DNA of 64,000 nucleotides, from positions 1 to 64,000 of the forward strand of contig NZ_JAIQWW010000013.1 in assembly GCF_020164455.1 (NCBI RefSeq). Direction: 5' to 3'. This DNA is from Phyllobacterium chamaecytisi (lineage in GTDB: Bacteria > Pseudomonadota > Alphaproteobacteria > Rhizobiales > Rhizobiaceae). Made by a program: the position numbers and the translations under genes. Position 1 is the first letter of the stretch, and the number at the start of each line of letters is the position of its first letter. Positions 27,344 to 36,668 of the stretch are shown here, one piece after another. A model generated the notes under the pieces. That model searched no databases and was not told the DNA's origin. It worked only from the letters and a program-made list of their open reading frames with translations.

Positions 27344-28798
27344 CTATACGCCTGCCGGAATGTTTTTCGGATCGCGCTCCACTCTACGCGGAGCCGTCAA
27401 TTCCTTCCAAGTGGAAAGTGCGCGGTTTTGAGATGGGTTGGCTTCGCGTTCAACGAAACGTCCGCTGCCAGTGGGCGCCAGTACTTCGCCGTCCTTGTAG
27501 GCGATGTTTCCGCGCGAGAGTGTCATGCGCGGGAGGCCGGTAACTTCAATGCCTTCGAAGACATTATAATCGATGGCCGATTTCTGGGTCTTTGCCGATA
27601 TGACTTTTTTTGCTTTGGGATCCCAGATGACAATGTCGGCATCCGAGCCGGGGAGGATCGCGCCCTTGCGGGGGTAAATGTTGAGTATCTGGGCAATATT
27701 CGTCGATGTCGCAGCCACAAATTCATTCGGGGTCAGCCGTCCGGTCAGCACGCCTTTGGTCCACAGCACAGGCATGCGGTCTTCAAGCCCGCCCGTTCCA
27801 TTGGGAATCTTGGTGAAATCGCCGACACCGAAGCGTTTCTGCTCGGTCGTGAACGCGCAGTGGTCCGTGGCAACGACTTGCAGGCTACCGGAAGCCAGGC
27901 CGGCCCACAAACCATTCTGATTGATCTTGTCCCGGAAGGGCGGCGACATGACGCGCCGCGCAGCATAGTCCCAATCCTCGTTCTTGTACTCGTTCTCGTC
28001 CAGAACCAGATGCTGAATCAGCGGCTCGCCGTAGACGCGCATGCCCTTGGCACGGGCGCGGCGAATGGCTTCATGCGATTGTTCGCAGGAAACATGCACG
28101 ATGTAGAGCGGCACTCCCGCTTGATCAGCGATCATGATCGCGCGGTTGGCAGCCTCGCCTTCCACCTCCGGCGGGCGTGAATAGGCGTGCGCCTCTGGTC
28201 CGTTATTGCCTTCTGCCAGCAGCTTCTGCTGCAGGTGGGCGACCACGTCGCCATTCTCGGCATGGACGAGGGGCATGGCGCCGATCTCGGCACAACGCAG
28301 GAACGAGGCGAACATCTCGTCATCGTCCACCATCAGCGCACCTTTATAGGCCATGAAGTGCTTGAAGGTGTTGATGCCACGCTCGACCACTTTCGGCATC
28401 TCGTCGAAAACCTGCTTGTTCCAGCTGGTGATGGCCATGTGGAAAGAATAGTCAGTGCGTGCCTTGCCAGCTTTCTGGAACCAGTCTTGCAAGGCGACCA
28501 GCAGACCATCTGACCCCGGCAAGACGAAATCAACGACCATCGTTGTCCCGCCCGCCAGCGCCGCTGATGTGCCTGTATCGAAATCGTCGGTGGAGTGCGT
28601 TCCCATGAAAGGCATTTCGAGATGGGTATGCGGATCGATACCGCCCGGCATCAGGTAGCAGCCCGTCGCATCGATAATCTCGTCGCCGGAAAGGTCCGCT
28701 CCAATGGCAGCGATGATCTCACCGTCGATCAGCACATCCGCTTTGTACGTGCGGTCGGCGGCAATGATCGTACCGCCCTTGATCACTTTCGTAGCCAT
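27344..28798 (-). CDS. hydA: Dihydropyrimidinase / D-hydantoinase
   Basis: 484-aa amidohydrolase that opens dihydrouracil or dihydrothymine rings to N-carbamoyl-beta-amino acids; many also open 5-substituted hydantoins. Metal ligands are visible in GGIDPHTHLEMPF, the carboxylated Lys in TFKHFMAYKGAL, and HVSCEQSHEA. The Asp of VATDHCAF completes the set. Followed by the transporter genes, preceded by the carbamoyl hydrolase: consecutive steps in the reductive pyrimidine pathway. Confidence 0.93.
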   Translation of the reverse strand: MATKVIKGGTIIAADRTYKADVLIDGEIIAAIGADLSGDEIIDATGCYLMPGGIDPHTHLEMPFMGTHSTDDFDTGTSAALAGGTTMVVDFVLPGSDGLLVALQDWFQKAGKARTDYSFHMAITSWNKQVFDEMPKVVERGINTFKHFMAYKGALMVDDDEMFASFLRCAEIGAMPLVHAENGDVVAHLQQKLLAEGNNGPEAHAYSRPPEVEGEAANRAIMIADQAGVPLYIVHVSCEQSHEAIRRARAKGMRVYGEPLIQHLVLDENEYKNEDWDYAARRVMSPPFRDKINQNGLWAGLASGSLQVVATDHCAFTTEQKRFGVGDFTKIPNGTGGLEDRMPVLWTKGVLTGRLTPNEFVAATSTNIAQILNIYPRKGAILPGSDADIVIWDPKAKKVISAKTQKSAIDYNVFEGIEVTGLPRMTLSRGNIAYKDGEVLAPTGSGRFVEREANPSQNRALSTWKELTAPRRVERDPKNIPAGV

Positions 28799-28856
28799 GT
28801 GTCCGTTCCCCTTTTTGGTCTTTTTCGAACATGTCGCTGTCTGTTTGGGCTATCGG

Positions 28857-30104
28857 TCAGGCTTGGATTTCCGCCTTCTCCAGAACCGCATGCAACAGGA
28901 CATCGGTGCCGGCAGCAGCCCATTCCTTTGAAATATCTTCGTCCTCATTGTGGCTGAGTCCATCGACACAGGGACACATCACCATCGACGTCGGAGCGAC
29001 ACGGTTTATCCAGCAGGCATCGTGCCCCGCGCCGGAGACAATGTTGCGGTGGCTGTAACCAAGCCGCTCCGCCGCATTGCGTACCGCAGTTACGCAGCCT
29101 TCATCGAAAGTCACCGGATCGAAATGACCGGCCTCTTCGATCAGTATCTCCAGACCGAGCTCCTTGGCGATTTTCGGCGCCTTGTCCTCAATCTCCGTCT
29201 TCATGGCCGTCAGCGTCGAAAGATCCGGAGAGCGTATATCGACCGTGAATACGACCCTGCCGGGAATGACATTGCGCGAGTTTGGATAGACATCAACATG
29301 GCCGATTGCGCCGACCGCACTCGGCTGGTGCGCCATGGCGACAGTGTGGACGAGTTCGGTGATACGAGCCATACCAAGCCCGGCGTTCTTGCGCATCGGC
29401 ATCGGCGTCGAGCCCGTATGGCTTTCCTTGCCGGTCAACGTGATCTGCAGCCACCACAGTCCCTGACCGTGCGTAACAACGCCGATATCCTTGCTCTCGG
29501 CTTCAAGAATCGGACCTTGCTCAATATGCAGTTCGAACAGGGCATGCATCTTGCGCGCGCCGACCTTTTCATCGCCCTTCCAGCCGATGCGCTCCAGCTC
29601 GTCACCGAACTTCTTGCCTTTGGCGTCTTCGCGATTGTACGCCCACTCCTGGTCGTGAATGCCCGCGAAGACACCCGAAGCCAGCATGGCCGGAGCAAAA
29701 CGCGTGCCCTCCTCATTGGTCCAGTTGACGACGACTATCGGATGCTTGGTCTTGATATTGAGATCGTTGAGCGTGCGGATCAGTTCGAGCCCGCCGAGCA
29801 CACCAAGCACGCCGTCATACTTTCCGCCCGTCGGCTGGGTATCAAGGTGACTACCGACATAGACCGGCAGCGCATCGGGATCGGTCCCCTCGCGGGTGAA
29901 GAACATGCTGCCCATGGTGTCGACGCCCATGGAAAGTCCTGCCTTCTCGCACCAGGACTGGAACAGACGGCGGCCTTCACCATCTTCATCCGTCAGGGTC
30001 TGGCGGTTGTTGCCACCGCGCAAGCCCGGCCCGATCTTGGCCATCTCCATCAGGCTGTCCCAGAGACGGTCGCCGTTGATACGGAGATTTCCTGTCAGCG
30101 CCAT
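28857..30104 (-). CDS. Zn-dependent N-carbamoyl-beta-alanine / N-carbamoyl-amino-acid hydrolase (M20 family)
   Basis: 415 aa. Metal-site motifs GSHLDTQPTGGKYDG, NWTNEEGTRFAPAM and ELHIEQGPILE are those of beta-ureidopropionase/allantoate amidohydrolase-like M20 enzymes. Cleaves carbamoyl-beta-alanine to beta-alanine, CO2 and ammonia. The ATG chosen is preceded by TTGAGGA at 8 nt; an upstream TTG start is less likely. Sits between hydA and the aminotransferase, the expected pathway order. Confidence 0.9.
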   Translation of the reverse strand: MALTGNLRINGDRLWDSLMEMAKIGPGLRGGNNRQTLTDEDGEGRRLFQSWCEKAGLSMGVDTMGSMFFTREGTDPDALPVYVGSHLDTQPTGGKYDGVLGVLGGLELIRTLNDLNIKTKHPIVVVNWTNEEGTRFAPAMLASGVFAGIHDQEWAYNREDAKGKKFGDELERIGWKGDEKVGARKMHALFELHIEQGPILEAESKDIGVVTHGQGLWWLQITLTGKESHTGSTPMPMRKNAGLGMARITELVHTVAMAHQPSAVGAIGHVDVYPNSRNVIPGRVVFTVDIRSPDLSTLTAMKTEIEDKAPKIAKELGLEILIEEAGHFDPVTFDEGCVTAVRNAAERLGYSHRNIVSGAGHDACWINRVAPTSMVMCPCVDGLSHNEDEDISKEWAAAGTDVLLHAVLEKAEIQA

Positions 30105-30115
30105 GTCCAGAGTCC

Positions 30116-31441
30116 TCAATCGAGATTTTTCAGAACGTCGGCCAGCGTGTCGAAGAGGTGCTCGATCTGCCCCTTGCTGATGATCAGCGGCGGGGAAAGC
30201 GCGATGATATCGCCAGTGGTGCGGATCAGCACACCCTTTTCATAAGCCTTGAGGAACGCCTGGAAAGCCCGCTTGGTTGGCGCACCTTCGATCGGCTCAA
30301 GCTCGATGGCGCCGATCAGTCCGAGGTTTCGGATGTCGATGACATGCGGCAGGCCCTTCAGCGCATGCAGCGCATCCTCCCAGTAACTTGCAATCTCGGA
30401 AGCGCGGGTCAGAAGGCCTTCTTCTTCATAAGTATCGAGCGTCGCGAGCGCCGCAGCGCAGGCGACGGGATGGCCGGAATAGGTATAGCCGTGGAAAAGC
30501 TCGATCATGTTTTCCGGACCGGTCATGAAGGTCTCGTAGATCTGCTTCGATGCGAATACCGCGCCCATCGGGATGACGCCGCTGGTGATGCCTTTTGCCG
30601 TGGTGACAAGGTCTGGAACGACCCCGAAGTAGTCGACCGCAAACGGCGTGCCGAGACGGCCGAACCCGGTGATGACTTCATCGAAGATCAACAGGATATC
30701 GTGCTTGGTGCAAATCTCGCGCAGGCGCTTCAAATAGCCCTTCGGCGGGATGAGGACACCGGTCGATCCGGCGACCGGCTCAACGATAACCGCCGCGATG
30801 TTGGAAGCGTCGTGCAGCGCGACCACCTTTTCCAGGTCATCGGCAAACTCGGCGCCATATTCCGGTTCGCCGCGCGTATAGGCATTGCGCGCCAGATCGT
30901 GCGTGTGGCGGATATGATCGATGCCACCCAGCGCATTGCCGAAGGTCTTGCGATTGCCGGAAATGCCGCCAACCGAAATGCCGCCGAAACCGACGCCGTG
31001 ATAGCCGCGCTCGCGGCCGATCAGCTTGACCTTGGTACCATTTCCCTTGGCGCGATGGTATGCCAGCGCAATCTTCAGCGCCGTATCGACCGACTCCGAG
31101 CCGGAATTGGTGAAGAACACATGGTCGAGCGGCGATGGCAGCATTGCAGCGAGGCGGGCGGCAAGCTCAAATGCCTTAGGATGGCCCATCTGAAACGCCG
31201 GCGCATAGTCAAGCTCGGCGACTTGCTTCTGCACGGCCTCCACGATCTTGGGCCGGCCATGACCGGCATTGCAGCACCACAGCCCGGCCGTGCCATCGAG
31301 TATCTCGCGGCCGTCATGTGATTTGTAATGCATGTCCTTGGCGCTGACCAGAAGACGAGGATTTTCCTTGAACTGGCGGTTTGCCGTAAATGGCATCCAG
31401 AACGCCTCAAGGTTATTGGTCCCGTATGCCGCTTTAGACAT
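30116..31441 (-). CDS. Class III omega-amino acid:pyruvate aminotransferase (beta-alanine transaminase)
   Basis: 441 aa, PLP fold-type I class III. The PLP Lys is in TTAKGITSGVIPMGA, the Asp that holds the pyridine N in LLIFDEVITGFGR, and the phosphate loop in FFTNSGSESVDTALK. Would move the amino group of beta-alanine (or beta-aminoisobutyrate) to pyruvate or an oxo acid, giving malonic semialdehyde. First gene of the leftward operon, facing rutR across a RutR-type operator. Confidence 0.9.
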   Translation of the reverse strand: MSKAAYGTNNLEAFWMPFTANRQFKENPRLLVSAKDMHYKSHDGREILDGTAGLWCCNAGHGRPKIVEAVQKQVAELDYAPAFQMGHPKAFELAARLAAMLPSPLDHVFFTNSGSESVDTALKIALAYHRAKGNGTKVKLIGRERGYHGVGFGGISVGGISGNRKTFGNALGGIDHIRHTHDLARNAYTRGEPEYGAEFADDLEKVVALHDASNIAAVIVEPVAGSTGVLIPPKGYLKRLREICTKHDILLIFDEVITGFGRLGTPFAVDYFGVVPDLVTTAKGITSGVIPMGAVFASKQIYETFMTGPENMIELFHGYTYSGHPVACAAALATLDTYEEEGLLTRASEIASYWEDALHALKGLPHVIDIRNLGLIGAIELEPIEGAPTKRAFQAFLKAYEKGVLIRTTGDIIALSPPLIISKGQIEHLFDTLADVLKNLD

Positions 31442-31518
31442 TGTGAAGCCTCCGAAGAGCGGATGTTACCGCTTGTTTTGTGTTCCCGAATGATTGAACT
31501 TGCAGCACAATCAAAAAC

Positions 31519-31534
31519 TTGACTAGTTGGTCAA
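31519..31534. promoter_or_regulatory. RutR operator
   Basis: TTGACTAGTTGGTCAA differs by one base from the known RutR consensus TTGACCA-NN-TGGTCAA. It lies in the divergent gap between the aminotransferase operon and the rutR homologue, 78 bp upstream of the former. Strong evidence that both are under uracil-responsive RutR control. Confidence 0.85.
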
Positions 31535-31646
31535 AATGCAGGCTAGAAGAGCATAGGAAGACGGTCAAGCGCTTTATAAGTCTTTAGAGCAGTTCCAGGA
31601 TGCGACGAAAAGGCCCGTCTGGGCAAATAATAGAGGGACGCTAGGA

Positions 31647-32300
31647 ATGGCGAGGGCGGAGAGGAAAAAACTGAAAGAAGCGCCGGAAAAGACGACGCGG
31701 ATTCAGGAAATCAACCGCCGACTCATCCTCGACGCGGCTCTCGACATCTTCTCGACGTATGGCTTCCGCGGCACAACGATCGACCAGATCGCCGAGCGAG
31801 CCGGCATGTCGAAGCCGAACCTGCTCTATTATTTCCCGCGCAAGCAGAACATCTATGTGACGCTGCTTGAAGAGACATTGACGGAATGGCTGGCCCCGCT
31901 TGCCGAGATCGATGCGGAGGGCGATCCGATCGAGCAATTGCGCAAGTACATCACTCTAAAGATCAACATGTCCGAAACGCACCCGGAAGCGTCGCGGTTG
32001 TTCGCCAACGAGGTCCTGCATGGCGCGCCAGCAATCAGCGATTTTCTTACCAAGTATTTGAAACCGCTGGTTGATGAGAAAGCCGCTGTGATCCGCCGCT
32101 GGGTCGGTGAAGGCAAACTCGCGCCAGTCGATCCCTATCACCTCATCTTCATGATCTGGGCAACGACACAGCATTATGCCGATTTCGACGTGCAAGTTCG
32201 CGCGATCATGGGCAGCCAGGTCGGGCGCCCAGGTTTCAAGGAACAAACCGCACAAGCGGTACTGAGCATTATTCTCAACGGAATCAGGCCTCGAGATTAG
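31647..32300 (+). CDS. rutR: TetR-family pyrimidine regulator RutR
   Basis: 217 aa. N-terminal TetR HTH (AALDIFSTYGFRGTTIDQIAERAGMSKPNLLYYFPRK) and the RutR-type C-terminal domain (NEVLHGAPAISDFL, MIWATTQHYADFDVQV). RutR is a uracil/thymine-sensing repressor. Diverges from the pyrimidine catabolic operon, with its operator in the shared upstream region. Preceded by GGGACGCTAGGA. Confidence 0.9.
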   Translation: MARAERKKLKEAPEKTTRIQEINRRLILDAALDIFSTYGFRGTTIDQIAERAGMSKPNLLYYFPRKQNIYVTLLEETLTEWLAPLAEIDAEGDPIEQLRKYITLKINMSETHPEASRLFANEVLHGAPAISDFLTKYLKPLVDEKAAVIRRWVGEGKLAPVDPYHLIFMIWATTQHYADFDVQVRAIMGSQVGRPGFKEQTAQAVLSIILNGIRPRD

Positions 32301-32410
32301 CTCGATGAGCACAGAACCGTTATGAAGGCGCACTCGCTCTTGGCATTTGCAGCCGAGCTGGGCTAAACGTTCAGGTGCTCCACGTACGGAACGAATAATT
32401 TGAGGCGTAT

Positions 32411-35089
32411 ATGGCCGATCAAGGTCAAAAAAATCGACCAGATCCGGATAAATTGCTGCAACTTGCCGCTCGCGAAACGCGCGGCAAACTGACTGTATTT
32501 CTGGGCGCTGCCCCCGGTGTGGGCAAGACATATGCGATGCTGCTTCGAGCGCGCCGTCTCAAGGAGGATGGCGCGGACATCGTCATCGGTCTGGCCGAGA
32601 CGCATGGCCGGGTCGAGACGGCAGAACTGCTCGATGGACTTGAAGGTATTCCGCGCAAGCAGGTCAACTATCGCGGCAAGGTACTGGAGGAGTTCGATAT
32701 CGACGCGGCGATTGCCCGCAAGCCTAAAATTATCATCGTGGACGAGCTCGCTCACACCAATGTTCCCGGCAGCCGCCATCCGAAACGTTATCAGGATATC
32801 GAGGAACTGCTTTGGCAGGGCATCGATGTCTGGACAGCAATGAATGTCCAGCATCTGGAAAGCCTGTCAGATGTCGTCACCAGCATTACCGGCGTGACTG
32901 TTCGAGAGATCGTGCCGGATATTGTCCTGAAGCGAGCCGACGATGTCTTGCTTGTCGACCTGCCGCCGGCAGAGCTCATCGCACGCTTGAAGGAGGGCAA
33001 GGTCTATCTGCCCGGCAATGCCGAGCGCGCGGCAGTGGGTTTCTTCAAACCCGCCAATCTGACGGCGCTCCGCGAACTGGCGCTCAGGCGCACAGCGGAT
33101 CGCGTCGACGACCAGATGATTGATCTGTTGCGGCAGAACGCTATCGAAGGGCCGTGGGCGACAGGAGAACGGCTGCTCGTCTGCGTCGGTCCCGACAGCC
33201 TCTCCGAAAAAGTCGTTCGCACGGCCAGCCGCCTCGCATCGGGATTGAACGCCCGTTGGCTGGTGGTCTCGCTGACCCAGACCAACGACGCTGGTGGCGA
33301 AACCAGCAAACGCCTCGACAAACTTCTGGATTTGGCGGAACGGCTCGGTGCGGAAACGCGGCGGGTTATCGCGCAGGATTTCGTCGAAGAAATTTTCCGC
33401 ATTGCCCGGCGCGAAAACGTCACGCAGATCGTTGTGGGTCGCCCGAAGTCAGCGCGGTTCGCCAATCCTTTCCGGCGTTCGCTGCCCGACGAGATCATCA
33501 AGCGTTTCACCGATATTGGCGTGCATATCGTCACTGGCGAGGAACAGGGCACCCCGTACGTGCCGCCGTCAATGCGCAAGCGTACCCGGCTCGAACTTGC
33601 CAAGGCAATCGCGCTGCCCGTTGTAGCAACCGGTGTGACCACACTGCTCGGCCTCGCCGCCAGCGATATCGTTCACGCTCAAAATCTGTCGATGCTGTTT
33701 CTTGTCGCCGTTATCCTTTCGGCAATGATATGCGGACGGCTTTCGGCGGTGATCGCAGCTGGCCTCGCCTTCGTTTTCTACAACTTCTTCTTCCTTGAAC
33801 CGTTGCATGATCTGAGCATTGCAAAACCGCACCAACTGTTCTCGCTGATCATCTTTCTCGGCGTTGCCTTGATGATCGGGGATCTTGCCGGTCGCCTGCG
33901 CGACCAGGTCGCCCGATCGCGCAACCAGGCGAAGAATACACAGGCGCTCTATGAATTTTCGCGCAAGCTATCCGGCACGGCGCGGCTCGATGATGTTCTG
34001 ATTTCCACCGCCACGCATTTGCACTCGACCTTTGGAACCGGTGTTGTCATCCTGATGCCTTATGATGGCGAGCTTTCGCTGCAGACGGCATGGCCGCCGG
34101 ACCTGACTTTGGATGGCACGGATATGACGGCGGTACGCTGGGCTTACGAAAAGAACGAGCGCGCGGGTTCTGATACGGCAACGCTGCCGCAGATCGGATG
34201 GCAGTTTCTGCCCATTCTCACTTCGAATGGCGTGGCTGGAGTACTGGGCCTGTCCACGCAGGATCGTGCGGCTCTGGGCGAGAACGACGACCGCATGCTC
34301 ACCGCGATTCTCGATCAGACTGCCATCGCCATCGATCGCGCGCAGCTCGTACGGGAAAATGCTAAAACAGCCGCATTGCAGGAGAGCGATAAGCTGCACA
34401 CGGCACTGTTCTCATCTCTTTCACATGATCTGAAGACACCGCTTGCCTCGATTACCGGCGCGGTTACCACGCTCCGGCAGTTGGGCAGCCGCATCAAAGC
34501 CGATACGCGTGACGACCTCTTGCTTTCCATCGAGGAAGAAGCCGGGCGATTGAACCGCTTCGTCGCCAACCTGTTCGATATGACGCGGATTGAGGCAGGA
34601 ACGCTCAAGGCCAACAATCTTCCCGTCGATGCGGCTGAAATTATCTTGTCTTCGATTGAGCGCACCAAAAAGCTCAAACCCGGTATTGCCATCGACACGA
34701 GCATCGCCTCGGATTTGCCTATGGTGAACGGCGATGCTTCTCTGCTCGGCCAGACCTTGTTCAACCTTTTGGACAATGCGACGAAATACGCCGGGGATGG
34801 TCCGATCGCCGTCTATGCAAAGCAGGATGGTCCGGAAGTTGCCATCAGTATCACGGATCAAGGAAGGGGCATCCCACCTAAGGATCTCGACAAGATTTTC
34901 GACAAGTTCTACCGGCGCGTCAAAGGCGACGGCCGCGCGCCGGGGACAGGGTTGGGCCTTTCCATCTCTCGTGGTTTTATTGAGTCCATGGGCGGTACGA
35001 TCAAGGCGGAAAGCCCCGCCATTCGCAAACGCGGAACGCGGTTCATTATCCGGCTTCCTGTCGCCAATCCTGACGAGACGATGACATGA
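32411..35089 (+). CDS. kdpD: Sensor histidine kinase KdpD
   Basis: 892-aa membrane kinase of the potassium response. Domains in order: KdpD N-terminal ATP-binding domain (Walker A GAAPGVGKTYAM near residue 37), Usp domain (about 245-370), four transmembrane helices (about 398-500), GAF region, HisKA with phosphoacceptor His672 in SSLSHDLKTPLAS, and HATPase (NLLDNATKYA, DQGRGIP, GTGLGLS). Translationally coupled to kdpE. The kdpFABC pump genes usually upstream are not here; the preceding gene is rutR. Confidence 0.95.
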   Translation: MADQGQKNRPDPDKLLQLAARETRGKLTVFLGAAPGVGKTYAMLLRARRLKEDGADIVIGLAETHGRVETAELLDGLEGIPRKQVNYRGKVLEEFDIDAAIARKPKIIIVDELAHTNVPGSRHPKRYQDIEELLWQGIDVWTAMNVQHLESLSDVVTSITGVTVREIVPDIVLKRADDVLLVDLPPAELIARLKEGKVYLPGNAERAAVGFFKPANLTALRELALRRTADRVDDQMIDLLRQNAIEGPWATGERLLVCVGPDSLSEKVVRTASRLASGLNARWLVVSLTQTNDAGGETSKRLDKLLDLAERLGAETRRVIAQDFVEEIFRIARRENVTQIVVGRPKSARFANPFRRSLPDEIIKRFTDIGVHIVTGEEQGTPYVPPSMRKRTRLELAKAIALPVVATGVTTLLGLAASDIVHAQNLSMLFLVAVILSAMICGRLSAVIAAGLAFVFYNFFFLEPLHDLSIAKPHQLFSLIIFLGVALMIGDLAGRLRDQVARSRNQAKNTQALYEFSRKLSGTARLDDVLISTATHLHSTFGTGVVILMPYDGELSLQTAWPPDLTLDGTDMTAVRWAYEKNERAGSDTATLPQIGWQFLPILTSNGVAGVLGLSTQDRAALGENDDRMLTAILDQTAIAIDRAQLVRENAKTAALQESDKLHTALFSSLSHDLKTPLASITGAVTTLRQLGSRIKADTRDDLLLSIEEEAGRLNRFVANLFDMTRIEAGTLKANNLPVDAAEIILSSIERTKKLKPGIAIDTSIASDLPMVNGDASLLGQTLFNLLDNATKYAGDGPIAVYAKQDGPEVAISITDQGRGIPPKDLDKIFDKFYRRVKGDGRAPGTGLGLSISRGFIESMGGTIKAESPAIRKRGTRFIIRLPVANPDETMT

Positions 35090-35772
35090 ACCAGCATCGT
35101 ATTCTGGTCGTCGATGACGAGCCGCAGATCCAGCGTTTTCTAAACCCTGCCCTCACTGCATCGGGCTACGAGGTGATCCTGGCTTCTACCGGCGCCGAGG
35201 CCGAGCGGCTGGCTGCGACCAGTGCGCCGGATCTGATCATCCTCGACCTTGGCCTCCCTGACAAGGACGGCAAGGAAGTGATCGAGACGGTACGTGCATT
35301 TTCTGAAGTGCCAATCATCGTTCTGTCGGCTCGTGACCGCGAGGCCGAAAAGATCGCGTCCCTCGACCTCGGTGCCAATGATTATGTCGAGAAGCCCTTT
35401 GGCATCGGCGAGCTCTTGGCGCGCATACGCACGGCGCTGCGCCAGCAAGTGGCCGGCACGAGCGTTCCCTCACGGTTCGAAGCCAATGGGCTTGTCGTTG
35501 ATATGGTCAAGCGGATTGTCAGCCGCAACGGCGAGGAAGTGCATCTGACCCGCAAAGAATACCAGCTGCTCGTGCATCTGGTATTGCATGCGGGCATGGT
35601 GGTCACGCACCGCCAGCTCCTCGCCTCGGTCTGGGGCGCTGCACATGTGCACGATTTGCAATATTTGCGCGTCTTCGTGGGCCAGTTGCGTGCCAAGATC
35701 GAAGACGACGCCAACAATCCGCAATTTATCCGCACCGAAGCCGGCGTGGGCTATCGGTTTATCGCGGAGTGA
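35086..35772 (+). CDS. kdpE: Response regulator KdpE (OmpR family)
   Basis: 228 aa. Receiver domain with acidic pair D10-D11, phosphoacceptor D54 (LIILDLGLPD) and Lys in YVEKPFG, followed by an OmpR winged helix (LTRKEYQLLVHLVLHAGMVVTHRQLL, RTEAGVGYRF). Overlaps kdpD by 4 nt. Confidence 0.95.
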   Translation: MNQHRILVVDDEPQIQRFLNPALTASGYEVILASTGAEAERLAATSAPDLIILDLGLPDKDGKEVIETVRAFSEVPIIVLSARDREAEKIASLDLGANDYVEKPFGIGELLARIRTALRQQVAGTSVPSRFEANGLVVDMVKRIVSRNGEEVHLTRKEYQLLVHLVLHAGMVVTHRQLLASVWGAAHVHDLQYLRVFVGQLRAKIEDDANNPQFIRTEAGVGYRFIAE

Positions 35773-35783
35773 AATGAGTCGTT

Positions 35784-36566
35784 CTATCCCTGCGTCGAAT
35801 TGTAGGCACCACCGTCGAGCAACAGGTTCTGGCCGACGATAAAACCGGAATACTGGCTGCATAGAAAAGCCGCCGCCGCACCGAATTCTTCGGCTGTGCC
35901 ATACCGCCCGGCAGGATTTTCCGCATAGGCTTCGGCGCGCGCCGCCTCGATGGAAATACCCTTGGCCTGCGCCGTGCGCTCCAGAAAGCCCTTGGTCCGA
36001 TCCGTGTCATGGGACCCGGGAAGAATATTGTTGATGATCACACCATGCTTGGCCACTTGCCGCGCAGTGCCGGCAACGAAACCTGTCAAACCATTGCGAG
36101 CGGCGTTGGAAAGCCCAAGCGAAGAGATCGGAGATTTCACCGAGCCCGACGTAATATTGAGCACGCGGCCCCATTTCCGCTCGATCATGCCGGGCAAGAT
36201 CGCGTTCATCAAAAGGATCGGCGTCAGCATATTGTTGTTGATCGCCTTCAGCCATTCCTCCTCGCCCCATTCGGACCAGTTGCCTGCTGGCGGACCACCT
36301 GCATTGTTGACGAGGATATCCGGTTGCGGTTCGGCCTTCAGCAGTGCGTTGCGCCCGGTTTCCGTCGTCACATCCTCGGCAACGATCTGAACCCTGACGC
36401 CGTATTTGTCGGCAATCTCATTGGCCGTGGCGCGCAACGTTGCCTCGGTGCGTGCATTCAGCGTCAAGTCGACGCCAGCCTCGGCCAGTTTTTCTGCAAC
36501 GCCGCGACCAAGTCCCTTTGAACTTGCGCAGACGATGGCGCGCTTGCCTTTGATACCCAGATCCAT
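35784..36566 (-). CDS. Atypical SDR lacking the catalytic Tyr-Lys pair
   Basis: 260 aa. Cofactor loop CASSKGLGRG, NNAGGPPAG and the SDR C-terminus (FLCSQYSGFIVGQNLLLDGG) are normal. Where classical SDRs have Y-x-x-x-K this protein reads LGLSNAARNGLTGF after NITSGSVKSP, so Tyr is missing and Lys is replaced by Arg. This is a known BKR-like SDR branch with unknown reaction. The start chosen has GAGGA at 6 nt. Convergent with kdpE. Confidence 0.85.
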   Translation of the reverse strand: MDLGIKGKRAIVCASSKGLGRGVAEKLAEAGVDLTLNARTEATLRATANEIADKYGVRVQIVAEDVTTETGRNALLKAEPQPDILVNNAGGPPAGNWSEWGEEEWLKAINNNMLTPILLMNAILPGMIERKWGRVLNITSGSVKSPISSLGLSNAARNGLTGFVAGTARQVAKHGVIINNILPGSHDTDRTKGFLERTAQAKGISIEAARAEAYAENPAGRYGTAEEFGAAAAFLCSQYSGFIVGQNLLLDGGAYNSTQG

Positions 36567-36668
36567 GATGTCCTCGCCGGTTGTTCCCGTGTCATCCCTT
36601 ATCGACAATTCCAGCATGTTTTGACAAGCTTGACCTCAAACAAAATCGTATTCGGGAAACCCAAAGCC

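Noticed and set aside
28950-31321. Two long plus-strand frames (431 and 387 aa) opposite the carbamoyl hydrolase and aminotransferase
   Set aside because: Both mirror genes with intact active sites; sequence is arginine/histidine-rich shadow type.
32301-32410. Remnant of kdpC or kdpF before kdpD
   Set aside because: The 110-bp gap has no frame resembling the small pump subunits.
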